A stretch of 64,000 nucleotides of DNA from contig CALBAK010000008.1 in the NCBI GenBank assembly GCA_937926445.1, positions 1 to 64,000 on the forward strand, given 5' to 3'. Below are positions 16,904 to 26,642 of this stretch, piece by piece. The position numbers and the translations under genes were made by a program. The stretch's first letter is position 1, and every line of letters begins with the position of its first letter. The notes beneath the pieces are model-generated. The model ran no database searches. It saw nothing but the letters and a program-made list of their open reading frames with translations, and was not told where the DNA came from. This DNA is from an uncultured Alphaproteobacteria bacterium (GTDB lineage: Bacteria > Pseudomonadota > Alphaproteobacteria > Geminicoccales > Geminicoccaceae).

Positions 16904-19900
16904 GCCTCGGCATCTCCGGAACTCTCGCGCGGAGCTTCGTCCGTTCGCCGCTCACCCCACTCCTCTTGTTCGCGGCGCTCGCCGTCGGGCTGATCGCGCT
17001 CTTCGCGCTGCCGCGGGAAGAAGAGCCGCAGATCTCGGTGCCGATGGTCGACGTCCACGTCCGCGCCGACGGGCTTTCGGCCGCGGATGCGGTCGAGCTC
17101 GTCACGCGCCCGTTGGAGCAGATCCTCGAAGGCATTCCTGGCGTCGAGCACGTCTACAGCCGCACCGAAGACGACCAGGTGTTGGCCACCGCCCGCTTCT
17201 TCGTCGGCACCGATGCGGACGACGCGATCCTGCGCGTGCACGAGAAGCTGCGCGCGAACTGGGACCGCATCCCCATGGGCATCCCAGAGCCCCTGGTCGT
17301 CGGCCGCGGGATCGACGACGTCGCGGTCGCGGTCGTGACCCTGCACCCGGTGGGCGAGGCGATCGGGCGGGTCGACGATGCGGCGCTCTTCGAGCTCGCC
17401 GACCGGCTCCTGTCCGAGCTCGTCAAGATCGACGAGGTCGGCCTCACCTACATCGTGGGCGGCCGGCCGAACGAGATCCGCATCGAGCCCGACCCCGAGC
17501 GCCTGGCACTCCACGGCATCACCTTGAACCAGCTGGTCGACAAGCTCGAAGGCGCCAATCGCTCCTTCGCCGCCGGCCGGATGCGGACCGATGGCAAGAC
17601 CCTCGCGGTCCAAGTGGGCGCCACGCTCCAGACCGTGCCGGATATCGCGCTCCTGGTCCTGCGCGCCCGCGACGGACGGCCGGTCTATCTGGGCGACGTC
17701 GCCACCGTCGCCGTCCTGCCCCGCCCCGAAGAGAGCCGGGTCTGGCGGCTCACCCGCGGCTCCGACGGCGCCTTCCTGCGCGCTCCCGCCGTCTCGGTGG
17801 CGGTCGCCAAACGGCCCGGGGCGAACGCGGTGACGATCACCCGCGCGGTCGAGAAGCGCCTTTCGGAGCTGCGCGGCACGTTGCTGCCGGCCGGCATCGA
17901 GGCCACGATCACCCGCGACTACGGCAAGACCGCGACCGAGAAGTCGGACGAGCTGCTCTTCCACCTCTTCCTCGCCACGGTCTCGATCGTGGGCCTGATC
18001 TGGCTCGCGATCGGCTGGCGGGCGGCGGTGGTCACCGCGATCGTCGTCCCGACCACGATCCTTCTGACCCTCTTCGGTGCCTGGGCGCTCGGCTACACCT
18101 TGAACCGGGTCTCGCTGTTCGCGCTCATCTTCGCGATCGGCATCCTGGTCGACGACGCGATCGTCGTGGTCGAGAACATCGACCGGCACTGGGCCATGAA
18201 CGACGGCCGCGATCGGGTCCAGGCGGCGATCGACGCCGTGGCCGAGGTCGGCAATCCCACGATCGTCGCCACGCTCACGGTCGTCGTGGCGCTCTTGCCC
18301 ATGCTCTTCGTCTCCGGGCTCATGGGCCCCTACATGGGCCCGATCCCGGCCGTCGCCTCGACCGCGATGCTCTTTTCCTACTTCGTCGCGGTCATGCTCA
18401 CACCCTGGCTCATGGTGAAGCTCGGCGCCGGGCATCTCGCGCACGGCGAGGGGGCGCTCGCCCGGGTCTATCGCGCACTCGCCGGGCCCATCGTCCGCCG
18501 CCGCTGGGCCTCCTGGGCCTTTCTGCTGATCGTGGCGGCCGCCACCATGGGGAGTTTCGCCCTCTTCGCCACCCGCCACGTCACCGTGAAGCTCCTCCCC
18601 TTCGACAACAAGTCCGAGCTCATGGTGCTCTTGGACCTCGACAAGGGTGCCAGCCTCGAGGACACGGAGCGGTCCCTGCTCCTGCTCGCCGAGAAGCTGA
18701 GGGACGTGCCCGAGGTCGTTGCCATGAACCTGCATGCCGGCACCGCCGCACCCTTCAACTTCAACGGTCTGGTACGCCATTACTTCGCCCGCCGGGCGCC
18801 CGAGCTCGGCGATCTCGACATCCAGCTCGCCCCGCGCCACGACCGCACCCGCGAGAGCCACGCCATCGCCCTCGAGGTGCGCGAGCTGTTGCGCGCCGTG
18901 CCGCTGCCCGAGGGGGCCCGCTGGAAAGTGGTCGAGGTGCCGCCCGGGCCGCCCGTGCTCGCCACCTTGATCGCCGAGCTCTACGGCCCCGATGCCGCGA
19001 GCCGCGAGGCGACCGCCCGGCAGGTGCGCCGCGTGTTCGAAGAGGTGCCGTTCCTGGTCGACCTCGACGATACGATCCGTGCCCCCGGCACGCGCCTTCG
19101 CATCCGCCTCCTCGCGGACGAGCTCGAGTTCCACGGCGTCGAAGAGGAGGCGGTGCACGACACGCTCGCGGCCCTCCTGCGCGGGCTGCAAGCCGGCTGG
19201 TCGCATCGCGGGGCGGGACGCAACCCGCTCGCCATCACGCTGCGCCTCGCCAAAGAGCACCTCGCGCCGAGCGAGCGGATCCTCGCCACCCCGGTGCCCG
19301 GCCGGCACGGCCTGGTCGAGCTCGGCGATCTCGTCGAGATCCGCGAGGAGCCGGCCTCGCGGCCGATCTGGCGGCGCAACGGGCGGACCATGGAGATGGT
19401 CACGGCCGAGCTCGCCGGTGCCTTCGAAGCCCCGATCTACGGTATCCTCGCGGTGATGGACGGGCTCGGCCGGCTCGCCGATGCCCCCGAGCTCCGCTTC
19501 GCATCCCAGCCACTCGACGAGAGCCGCCCGGCGCTCTTGTGGGAGGGCGAGTGGGAGATCACGCGGGTGACCTTCCGCGACATGGGGGCGGCCTTCGCGG
19601 TGGCGCTTCTGGGGATCTACCTCCTGGTCGTGGCTCAGTTCGGAAGTTTCAAACTGCCGCTCGTCGTGCTCTTGCCGGTGCCGTTGGCGCTTCTGGGGGT
19701 TGTGCTCGGCCACGCGGCGCTCGGTGCCGCCTTCACCGCTCCTTCCATGATCGGCTTCATCGCGCTCGCGGGCATCATCGTCCGCAACTCGATCCTCTTG
19801 GTGGATTTCGTCCGCCACACTCCGGCCGAGGGGCGGCCCGTGCGCGAGATCGCACTCCGAGCGGGGGCGGTGCGCGTCAAGCCGATCGCCTTGACCGCCG

Positions 19901-20049
19901 CTGCGGCGATGATCGGGGCGGCCTTCATCTTCCCCGACCCGATCTTCAAAGGCCTCGCCACCGCCCTCTTCTTCGGCCTGCTCTCGAGCACGGTCTTGAC
20001 CGTGGTGGCGATCCCGGCCGTCTACCGGATCTTCCGCGACCCGAGCTGA
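16900..20049 (+). CDS. RND efflux inner-membrane pump (AcrB/MexF-like)
   Basis: 1049 residues, standard length for RND pumps, with the usual layout of TM1, a large periplasmic loop, TM2-6, a second loop and TM8-12. The proton-relay acidic pair in TM4 is visible as D418-D419 in FAIGILVDDAIVVVENI. LPREEEPQISVPMV near the N terminus is typical of the hydrophobe/amphiphile efflux group. Substrates are unknown. It is coupled to the adaptor gene and ends facing pqqE, with 94 bases between. Confidence 0.93.
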   Translation: MSLGISGTLARSFVRSPLTPLLLFAALAVGLIALFALPREEEPQISVPMVDVHVRADGLSAADAVELVTRPLEQILEGIPGVEHVYSRTEDDQVLATARFFVGTDADDAILRVHEKLRANWDRIPMGIPEPLVVGRGIDDVAVAVVTLHPVGEAIGRVDDAALFELADRLLSELVKIDEVGLTYIVGGRPNEIRIEPDPERLALHGITLNQLVDKLEGANRSFAAGRMRTDGKTLAVQVGATLQTVPDIALLVLRARDGRPVYLGDVATVAVLPRPEESRVWRLTRGSDGAFLRAPAVSVAVAKRPGANAVTITRAVEKRLSELRGTLLPAGIEATITRDYGKTATEKSDELLFHLFLATVSIVGLIWLAIGWRAAVVTAIVVPTTILLTLFGAWALGYTLNRVSLFALIFAIGILVDDAIVVVENIDRHWAMNDGRDRVQAAIDAVAEVGNPTIVATLTVVVALLPMLFVSGLMGPYMGPIPAVASTAMLFSYFVAVMLTPWLMVKLGAGHLAHGEGALARVYRALAGPIVRRRWASWAFLLIVAAATMGSFALFATRHVTVKLLPFDNKSELMVLLDLDKGASLEDTERSLLLLAEKLRDVPEVVAMNLHAGTAAPFNFNGLVRHYFARRAPELGDLDIQLAPRHDRTRESHAIALEVRELLRAVPLPEGARWKVVEVPPGPPVLATLIAELYGPDAASREATARQVRRVFEEVPFLVDLDDTIRAPGTRLRIRLLADELEFHGVEEEAVHDTLAALLRGLQAGWSHRGAGRNPLAITLRLAKEHLAPSERILATPVPGRHGLVELGDLVEIREEPASRPIWRRNGRTMEMVTAELAGAFEAPIYGILAVMDGLGRLADAPELRFASQPLDESRPALLWEGEWEITRVTFRDMGAAFAVALLGIYLLVVAQFGSFKLPLVVLLPVPLALLGVVLGHAALGAAFTAPSMIGFIALAGIIVRNSILLVDFVRHTPAEGRPVREIALRAGAVRVKPIALTAAAAMIGAAFIFPDPIFKGLATALFFGLLSSTVLTVVAIPAVYRIFRDPS

Positions 20050-20063
20050 GCCGGCGCCGGCTC
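20048..20063. terminator. Perfect GC palindrome between convergent genes
   Basis: GAGCCGGCGCCGGCTC is a 16-base perfect palindrome starting in the stop region of the RND pump gene and lying between it and the end of pqqE. It could form a short stem in the transcript, but there is no following T run, so it is at best a weak or Rho-assisted terminator. Confidence 0.3.
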
Positions 20064-20143
20064 GGCAGCCGACGTCGCGGTCCTCGGCACCGAAGGCGGC
20101 GAGCCGCCCCCGGCGCCATCGTCGAGGCTCCGCCCGCGGCCGC

Positions 20144-21259
20144 TCAGGCCGGTACGGGCTCGAGCCGGCGGTAGCGGAAGGCGGGCGGCGGGGCGGCGGC
20201 TTCGGCCTCGGCCAACGCCATGATCCGGGCGTGCTCGGGGGAAAGCGTGCAGGCCGGATCGGTCGCCTCGGGATCGCCCAGAAGCTGCATCGCCTGGCAG
20301 CGACAGCCGCCGAAATCGATTTCCCGGCGCGCGCAGGAGCGGCAGGGCTCCTGCATCCAGTCGAACCCGCGGAAGCGCTGGAAGGCCGGGCTCTCTTGCC
20401 AGATCCAACGCAGTGGCTTCTCTTCGACGTTCGGAAAGACGAGCCCCGGGATCACGTGCGCCGCGTGGCACGGCAACACCCGGCCGTCCGGGGCCACCAC
20501 GATCACCGCCCGCCCCCAGCCCGAAGCACAGGGCTTGGGGTGCGTCGCGTAATAGTCCGGCACGACGAAATCGATCAGGAGCCGATCGCCGAGGCGCTCG
20601 CGCGCCGCTTTCACGACCGCGACCGAGCGGTCGAGTTGCGAGCGAGTCGGCATCAAGGCCGCCCGGTTGGCGAGCGCCCAGCCGTAATATTGCACGTGAG
20701 CCACCTCGAGCCGGTCCGCACCGAGCTCGAGGGCGAGCTCGACGAACCGCTCGAGCCGGTCGAGATTGTGCCGGTGGACCACGGCGTTCAGGGTCAAGGG
20801 CAGGCCCAGCCGGCGGACGGCCTTGGCGAAGGCGAGCTTCCGCGCGAGCGATCCCTCGAACCCGCCGATCCGATCGCAGCCCTCGGCATCGACGTCCTGG
20901 ACGCTCAATTGCACGTGGTCGAGCCCGGCTTCGGCCAGCGCCTCGAGCCGGCGCTCGGAGACCCCGACCCCCGCGGTGATCAGGTTCGAATAGAGCTCCA
21001 GCGCGCGGGCGCGGGCGACGATCGCCTCGAGGTCGCTGCGCAGCGTCGGCTCGCCACCCGAGAGGTGGAGCTGGAGCACGCCGAGTTCGGCCGCCTCTTC
21101 GAGCACCCGCTCCCAGCTCGCGGTCGGGAGTTCGCGCTCGCGCCGCGTGAGCTCGAGCGGGTTCGAGCAATAGGGACAGGCGAGCGGGCAGCGATGGGTG
21201 AGCTCGGCCAGCAAGCCGATCGGCGGCTCGCGCCAGGGCTCGCGGGCGGGCGCGCTCAC
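20144..21259 (-). CDS. pqqE: PqqE radical SAM enzyme of PQQ biosynthesis
   Basis: 371 residues from a GTG start overlapping the pqqD stop (GTGA). The radical SAM cluster motif is C24-P-L-A-C28-P-Y-C31, followed by [10 protein letters not shown]. The C-terminal SPASM region carries additional cysteines ([25 protein letters not shown]) that bind auxiliary iron-sulfur clusters. PqqE forms the carbon-carbon bond between the Glu and Tyr side chains of the PqqA peptide while it is held by PqqD. It is the last gene of the pqqABCDE operon. Confidence 0.96.
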   Translation of the reverse strand: MSAPAREPWREPPIGLLAELTHRCPLACPYCSNPLELTRRERELPTASWERVLEEAAELGVLQLHLSGGEPTLRSDLEAIVARARALELYSNLITAGVGVSERRLEALAEAGLDHVQLSVQDVDAEGCDRIGGFEGSLARKLAFAKAVRRLGLPLTLNAVVHRHNLDRLERFVELALELGADRLEVAHVQYYGWALANRAALMPTRSQLDRSVAVVKAARERLGDRLLIDFVVPDYYATHPKPCASGWGRAVIVVAPDGRVLPCHAAHVIPGLVFPNVEEKPLRWIWQESPAFQRFRGFDWMQEPCRSCARREIDFGGCRCQAMQLLGDPEATDPACTLSPEHARIMALAEAEAAAPPPAFRYRRLEPVPA

Positions 21260-21546
21260 AAAGGCCTCCGCTCGACCCGCACGATCCGCTGCGCCAGGAG
21301 ATCGGCCAAGAGATCCTCGACGTCGCGGGCGATCTCCTCCGAAGGCGCATCGAACTCGGCGGCGAGGCCCTCGACCAGCTCGCGGAAGGCCCTGGGCTCG
21401 GCCAGTCGGCCCAGGATCTCGACCGAGGTCGGGCAGGGGAACAGCACCCGCTCGGGCGCCAGGAGCACGTTGCAGTTGCGCACCGGGTCGAAGCGCAGCC
21501 GCACGCCCCTCGCCACGACCAGGCGATCCTCGGGCGCGAAGCTCAT
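21256..21546 (-). CDS. pqqD: PqqD peptide chaperone
   Basis: 96 residues, typical of PqqD, a small RiPP recognition element that binds PqqA and presents it to PqqE. The [18 protein letters not shown] stretch is characteristic of the family. Its ATG overlaps the pqqC stop and its stop overlaps the pqqE start, so the three are translationally coupled. It is a separate protein here, not fused to PqqC as in some methylotrophs. Confidence 0.94.
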   Translation of the reverse strand: MSFAPEDRLVVARGVRLRFDPVRNCNVLLAPERVLFPCPTSVEILGRLAEPRAFRELVEGLAAEFDAPSEEIARDVEDLLADLLAQRIVRVERRPL

Positions 21547-22316
21547 GCCGCCCTCGCCGAGGTCGCGTGGTCGGCCGGCACGAAGGCGCCCTTGGGGATC
21601 CCGCCGCCCAGCACGTAGGCGTGGTGCAACGCGTCGAGCTGGGCCCAGAGCACGTCGCACTTGAAGATCAGCGCCTTGCAGACGAGGAAGCGCTTTTCCG
21701 GCGTGTCGGCGTGCCGCTTCACGTAGTCGAGGGCGAAGCTCGCATCGCGCGGCGCCTGGCCGAGCCGTTTGCGGAAATAGGCGACCATCTCTTCGGAGAC
21801 GAACGGGTAGTTCCGGAGAAGGCCCGGGATCCGCTCTTCGTGGATCGCCGGGGCGAAGAGCTCGGTGAGCGAGGAGGCGACGGCTTCGAGCAGGCTCTTC
21901 TCGCGCACGAAGCGGACATAGGCCTCGACCGCGAAGATCGTGGCCGGCAAAGCGCCCTCCTCGGAAACCACATAGGCGCGCTCCAGGCCGAGCCCCTCGC
22001 AGAGCCGGAGCCAGCGCTCGATGCCGCCCTCCTCCTCGCCGAAGCCGTCGTGGTCGAGGATGCGGCAGAGCCACGCGCGCCGCAGCTCCCGATCCGGGCA
22101 GCGGCCCATCAGGCTCGCATCCTTCATCGGGATCCGGCTCTGATAGACGTAGCGGTTCAGAGCCCAGGCCTGGACCTGACCCTTGCTGCAGCGGCCGGTG
22201 TGCAACATCCGGTGGAAGGGGTGGTGGATGTGGTAGCGCTCGGCGCCGATCCGGCGCAGCGCCGCCTCCAGCTCCTCGGCCGATTGCAGATCGCGAAAGG
22301 CGTCGAGTTCGCTCAA
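21543..22316 (-). CDS. pqqC: PqqC, pyrroloquinoline-quinone synthase
   Basis: 257 residues of the haem-oxygenase-like all-helical fold. Active-site sequences include [14 protein letters not shown] and [19 protein letters not shown]. The enzyme carries out the final ring closure and eight-electron oxidation to PQQ, using oxygen and no metal. I choose the TTG at 22316: it gives the family N terminus ([11 protein letters not shown]), has GGAGG upstream and overlaps the pqqB stop as TTGA; no ATG is near. Confidence 0.95.
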   Translation of the reverse strand: MSELDAFRDLQSAEELEAALRRIGAERYHIHHPFHRMLHTGRCSKGQVQAWALNRYVYQSRIPMKDASLMGRCPDRELRRAWLCRILDHDGFGEEEGGIERWLRLCEGLGLERAYVVSEEGALPATIFAVEAYVRFVREKSLLEAVASSLTELFAPAIHEERIPGLLRNYPFVSEEMVAYFRKRLGQAPRDASFALDYVKRHADTPEKRFLVCKALIFKCDVLWAQLDALHHAYVLGGGIPKGAFVPADHATSARAA

Positions 22317-23254
22317 GGCGTTCCTCCCGGCAGGTCGATCGCGAGGCCGTCGGTCGCGACCTCGAAGCCCGCCCGCTCGACCGCGGCCCGTTCGGGGCTG
22401 TCGGCGAGCAGCACGGGGTTCGTGTTGTTGACGTGCACGAGGATCTTGCGGCCGGCCGGCACGGCGCCGAGCCGGGCGAGCACACCCGCTTCGCCGGAAA
22501 TCGAGACGTGGCCCATCTCCCGGCCGGTACGCGCGGCGATGCCTGCCAGAAGGAGCTCGTCGTCGCGCCAGAGCGTGCCGTCGACGAACACGACGTCCGC
22601 GCCGGCACAGCGCTCGAGCACCGGCGGATCGAGCCGGCCGCAATTGGCGATCCACACGAGGCGCCTTCGACCTTCGCGGATCTCGAGGCCGATCACGTCG
22701 CCCGGCCGGGGGACGGGCGGCTCGCCGCCGCGGGCGGCCTTCTCGAGGAAGAGCGGGGGCTTACCCTCGACCGCGAAGGCGCGGACCTCGAGCCCTAGGG
22801 GCGCGCCCTCCCCATCCTCGAGGGCCACCCAGCGGTCGAGCACCAGGGCCCGGCGCGGAACGATCCGCCGGTCGACCACCTCGAAAACCGGGTTGGCGTC
22901 GAGCAGCGCCAGGATCCGCGGATGGGCCCAGAGCGCGAAGGCCGTGCCCTCGCGCAGATGCAGGAGACCGCCGATCGAATCGATCTCGCCGTTGGTCGGG
23001 ATCACCGCGGCGATCGGCGAAGAGCGCGGCGCCGCTTTCGGATGGAGTGCCGGGGTCGCCTCGATCTGTTGGCGCAGATCCGGCGAGGCTTCGACCAAGA
23101 GCCATCGCACACCGTCGGCGCTCGCCGCGAGCGCCGCTTGGGTCGCCGGTCGAGCCGCCGGGTCGCCCGCGCGGGCCCGTCGGCAGGCCTCGCAGGCCGC
23201 GTTCCACTGCGGGAACCCGCCGCCCGCGGCGGCGCCGAGCACGATCGCGCGCAA
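22313..23254 (-). CDS. pqqB: PqqB, metallo-beta-lactamase-fold PQQ biosynthesis hydroxylase
   Basis: 313 residues with the family N terminus RAIVLGAAAGGGFPQWN and the degenerate metallo-beta-lactamase region VIPTNGEIDSIGGLLHLREG. PqqB acts on the cross-linked Glu-Tyr intermediate, reported as hydroxylation of the tyrosine ring. The start is a TTG at 23254 with GGGAGGAG two to nine bases before it. It follows pqqA by 30 bases. Confidence 0.95.
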   Translation of the reverse strand: MRAIVLGAAAGGGFPQWNAACEACRRARAGDPAARPATQAALAASADGVRWLLVEASPDLRQQIEATPALHPKAAPRSSPIAAVIPTNGEIDSIGGLLHLREGTAFALWAHPRILALLDANPVFEVVDRRIVPRRALVLDRWVALEDGEGAPLGLEVRAFAVEGKPPLFLEKAARGGEPPVPRPGDVIGLEIREGRRRLVWIANCGRLDPPVLERCAGADVVFVDGTLWRDDELLLAGIAARTGREMGHVSISGEAGVLARLGAVPAGRKILVHVNNTNPVLLADSPERAAVERAGFEVATDGLAIDLPGGTP

Positions 23255-23284
23255 GGCTCCTCCCGCGGGCGGCGGCCGCCGACC

Positions 23285-23368
23285 TCAGAGCTCGGCCGGC
23301 AGGTACATGGTGACCTCCATCCCGACGGGACGGCTGGTCACCCGCGGACGGATCCACGTCTTGCGCAT
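23285..23368 (-). CDS. pqqA: PqqA, 27-residue precursor peptide of PQQ
   Basis: The peptide runs from MRKTWIRPRV to MYLPAEL and contains the essential EVTMY core: Glu and Tyr with three residues between, whose side chains become the PQQ backbone. It is 27 residues, within the usual 22-30. It sits directly upstream of pqqB in the same direction with a purine-rich GGGGAGTGG before the ATG. It is short and easily missed by gene callers. Confidence 0.93.
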   Translation of the reverse strand: MRKTWIRPRVTSRPVGMEVTMYLPAEL

Positions 23369-23425
23369 CGTTCCACTCCCCGATCGCATCGTGCTCGCCA
23401 CCCGAGGATCCGGGCGGCTCTCCGC

Positions 23426-23454
23426 TATATGGATCTCGTCACCGGGGACGTCGA
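23426..23454 (-). promoter_or_regulatory. Candidate sigma70-type promoter of pqqABCDE
   Basis: On the minus strand TCGACG (23449-23454) is followed after 17 bases by CATATA (23426-23431), an otherwise rare AT-rich hexamer in this region. This would start transcription about 50 bases before pqqA. The -35 is 5 of 6 to TTGACG, the -10 is weaker. Confidence 0.4.
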
Positions 23455-25438
23455 CTTTTCTCGATCATGCAGGTTCACTTATGGGCCGACCGTGCGCCGC
23501 CCGTCGGCCGGCCCGCCCTCGAAGGTGCGGTAAGCGGTTCCTGCGGACTTTGCTCGGGCCCGAATCGCCCGAAGGCGGCGTACCGTGCCCGTCGCCCGGG
23601 CGCGCGCGGCTCGGTGACAGCCGCGCTTGCGAATCCCCGCGATCAGATCCGAACTCCTCCGCTTCGAAGCAGCGCCTTCGGCTTCCGGCCCCGAGGCCGG
23701 GGCCGTGTGACGGAAGCGAGACGACCCGCTCCGCCTCGCTGCTCGGCCGGTCGGCCGATCCGGCGGGTGGATCGCTGCGCCGCCCAGCGCGGATCGTGTT
23801 CACCTCGACCCGAGGTCGGGAGCCTCGTTGTGTTGCGAGTCCTTCCGGATCGCATGCCGAACACGGCTCGCCTTCGACCAGGGCCCATGGTCCGCTCGAC
23901 ATCGCCTGCGACCAGAAAGGCCGGAAGGTCGAGCGGACAGCGGCCAACACGGCCGGAGCCAGGCAGACGAACCGTCCGAGAAACGAAGGCGGGCGAGGCG
24001 GGGCCGCGATCCGCTCGAGCGCGGGCGAGCCCGACCCGGCCACGGCGAGTGCCACGCCCTTGTACGCCGAGAGGAATAGGACCGAGACGAGCATGGGTGG
24101 ATCCCTCGGGGCTCGGGAAGAGCGTACTGGCCAAGGGTTAACGAATCCTCACCGAGAAAGGGATCGGCCACCCGGATCGCGGCGTCCCGCTCCGGGTTTC
24201 CGACGTTTCGAGCCGGGTCGGCGAGGGAGGTGGAACGCCGCCCACCGGGAGTGTCGGGTGCGCCTCACAGTCGCTGCCGACGGCAGGGACATCGAGGGAT
24301 GCCCGAGCGAAGCGAGCGAGCCGTCGGCCTCTTGCGGCCGCCCGAGGCCGCGTCGGCGAGGGGTCGTCGAAGCCGCGACCCGTCGCCGCCGACATCCCCG
24401 AGGCCACCGGCCGAGTCGGTTCGCGGTTTCCGGCAAGACGGACCTCGACCGTTCGTCCGTCGTGTCACCCGATCGGTCCGCCCCACCGCTCGCCCGGCTC
24501 GAAGCGTCGCGCTGCGCCTCCGCCCATCGCAGCCGGCGCGCCACCTGTCGGGAGACCATCGCGCCGAACCGGTCCGAGGCGAGGTACGCTTCAGCTCCCG
24601 CAGATCCGCCTCTGTTGGCCGACGACGTCGGCCGACCGGCTCGCCGACGAGTACGATCGCGCCCGTCGGTTCGCGATCGACTGGCCATCGAGGGCGGGTG
24701 TCGAAGCGGCTCTCCAGCATCTCGGGTCCCGCCGCTCGACCGGGCTCTCGAGCGCTACACTCGGGAGCGCGACCCGGCCGCGACCCGCGCCGGCGGAGGG
24801 GAGCGGCCTTGGCGGGGCCCGACCGACGGGACCCCGTCGTGGCGCGCCGCCGCGGTCCCCGTCGCACTCCGGGGGCGCGGAATCGAAAGCCGGCGAAAGC
24901 CCCGCCTGCTCCGCCGGACCGGCGGGTGAGCACGCCTCCTCTTCGCGACCCGTCCCCTCGGCTGGCCCGTCCGATGTCGAGACGGCCCGAGGCGAGCGGG
25001 AGGAAAATCCGGGGCGGCTCGGCGATTCGCCGTACCTGCGACGGGTCCCGCGGAGCCGTGCCCGGCGAGTCGATATCCGAGCCGGTGCACCTGGTCGCGG
25101 GTGTCGGACGGTACCGGTCGGCTTTCCGGAACACGCCGCGCCGATGTGACCCTGTCACCGGCTGTACTGCCGTCACCGCTCGGGGTGCGCGGCTGCTCGG
25201 CGATCCTCGCACCCACTCGGGGTCGGATCTGGGCGATCGATCTGCGGAACCGAGCCGCCGACCGGTCCCAGGCGCGGCGCGACGCGCGGAGTTCGCGGGT
25301 CCCCGATCCATCCGGCGCGCTCCGAGAGCCGCACCCGCCGGTTTCCTCGGGCGATCGGTGGTCGATCGGCCGCCCGGTTCACCAGCACGTGCCTCGAGCG
25401 GCTCTCGCCCGCGCGGTCGCATGCCGCGCGGGTATCGC
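23455..25438. other. Two-kilobase stretch without a credible gene
   Basis: Between the pqq promoter and the LysR gene there are many open frames on both strands, but none shows domain-like sequence; their translations are Arg/Pro/Ser-rich and change character every few dozen residues. I found no RNA gene, transposase or tandem repeat. The only local structure I can point to is a CtrA-like box near 24138 with a small hydrophobic open frame behind it, listed separately. It may be a decayed accessory segment. Confidence 0.5.
24035..24152 (-). other. Candidate small membrane-peptide locus C behind a CtrA-like box
   Basis: TTAA-N7-TCAC at 24138-24152 resembles the CtrA recognition pattern TTAA-N7-TTAA. 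On the minus strand an ATG at 24094 lies 43 bases further, preceded by GAGGGA and followed by a hydrophobic stretch MLVSVLFLSAYKGVALAVAG. The frame stays open for 209 codons, but only the first ~20 residues look protein-like. The same layout recurs at 28.8 and 54.9 kb. Confidence 0.3.
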
Positions 25439-26521
25439 TCAGCCCGCCGAGCGGGCGAGGACGAAGGGCGGTGGGGGTGTCGCCGGCACGAGCTCGAGCC
25501 GCAGGGCCGCCGCCGCCAGCGCGTCGAGGAAGGTCCGAAGAGGCTCCATCTGCCGGCGGTGCGACGGTACCAGCGCCACCAGCCGGCGCTCCATCGTCGG
25601 CACGGCATACAGCCGCACCCGGAAGAGCATCCTGCCGGCGAGCTGGGCGGTGAGCTGCGGGACGAGCGCCACGCCGTGGCCGCCCTCGACCATGGCGAGC
25701 GCCGTTTCGTAGGTGCGTACCCTGGCCACCGTCCGGGCCCAGGGCAAGACCCTGCGGTACCATTCGGCGATCCGGTCGGCGTGCAGCGTGCCGAAATTGA
25801 ACTCGATCGTCCGGCCGAGCACGGCTCTGGCCGCCGCGTCGAGCTCGCGTTCCGGCTCGACGATACCGTCGAGCACGATCCCGTCGGGAACGGCGAGCGC
25901 GTAGCCGTCGACGCGGAGGGGCCGCCGGGCGAAGGGCAGATGGTCGCTCGCCACCGCCGTCTCCGAGACCACGGCGACGTCGAGGGTCCGGCCGTAGAGG
26001 CCTTCAACGGCCTCCTGCGGCGCCACCTCGTGCACGTCGAGGGCGAGCTCCGGAACCCGCGCGCGGGCCTCGGCGAAGGCCGTGGGCAAGAGTGTGCGGG
26101 CAATCGAGGCCAGGGCACCGACCGCGACCCGGCCCCTGAGCCCGGCCTTGTAGGCGGCGAGCCCGCTCTCGAGCGCATCGGCCTCGGCCAGGAGCCGGCC
26201 CGCCCGCTCGAGCAGGAAGCGCCCGGCATCGGTGAGCACGAGGCGGCCCGACTGGCGGTCGACCAGCCGGTGCCCCAATAGCCGCTCCAGCTTGGCGAGC
26301 GCCTGCGAGAGCGCCGGTTGCGAGATGCCGAGCTGCTTGGCCGCCTGGGTCAGCGAGCGGGCATGGGCGAGGGCCCAGAAGAGCCGCAGCTGGTGCAGGC
26401 TGACGGCGAGCGTCTGCCCCCGTCCCTCGCCTCCGGGCGCCGCACCGGCCTCGTCCGGAACCGGTCGGCCGGCCTCGGGCACCTCCAATGCCGCCGGATT
26501 CGAGCCGTCCTCGTCGCGCAT
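25439..26521 (-). CDS. LysR-type transcriptional regulator
   Basis: 360 residues. The winged helix-turn-helix (HQLRLFWALAHARSLTQAA, LGISQPALSQALAKLE) begins after an unusual ~40-residue acidic, Gly/Pro-rich N-terminal extension, and the rest is the type 2 periplasmic-binding effector domain. The ATG at 26521 has a strong GGGAGGGGAGG in front, so the extension appears genuine. It is divergent from the amidohydrolase gene with 121 bases between, the classic LysR arrangement, so it probably regulates that gene and the ABC ATPase behind it. The effector is unknown. Confidence 0.9.
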   Translation of the reverse strand: MRDEDGSNPAALEVPEAGRPVPDEAGAAPGGEGRGQTLAVSLHQLRLFWALAHARSLTQAAKQLGISQPALSQALAKLERLLGHRLVDRQSGRLVLTDAGRFLLERAGRLLAEADALESGLAAYKAGLRGRVAVGALASIARTLLPTAFAEARARVPELALDVHEVAPQEAVEGLYGRTLDVAVVSETAVASDHLPFARRPLRVDGYALAVPDGIVLDGIVEPERELDAAARAVLGRTIEFNFGTLHADRIAEWYRRVLPWARTVARVRTYETALAMVEGGHGVALVPQLTAQLAGRMLFRVRLYAVPTMERRLVALVPSHRRQMEPLRTFLDALAAAALRLELVPATPPPPFVLARSAG

Positions 26522-26642
26522 CGCCTCCCCTCCCGAACCGAGCCTGCCGTGGCCCCGGCCGGCGGTCCAGCCCCCGTAGACGCTTGACCGCGCCGGCGTG
26601 CGGCGCGAGGGATCGCCCGAGAGCCCATTCGGGAGAACCGCC

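Noticed and set aside
24230-26281. A 683-codon plus-strand frame through the gene-free region into LysR
   Set aside because: No domain character, and its 3' half is antisense to the LysR gene.
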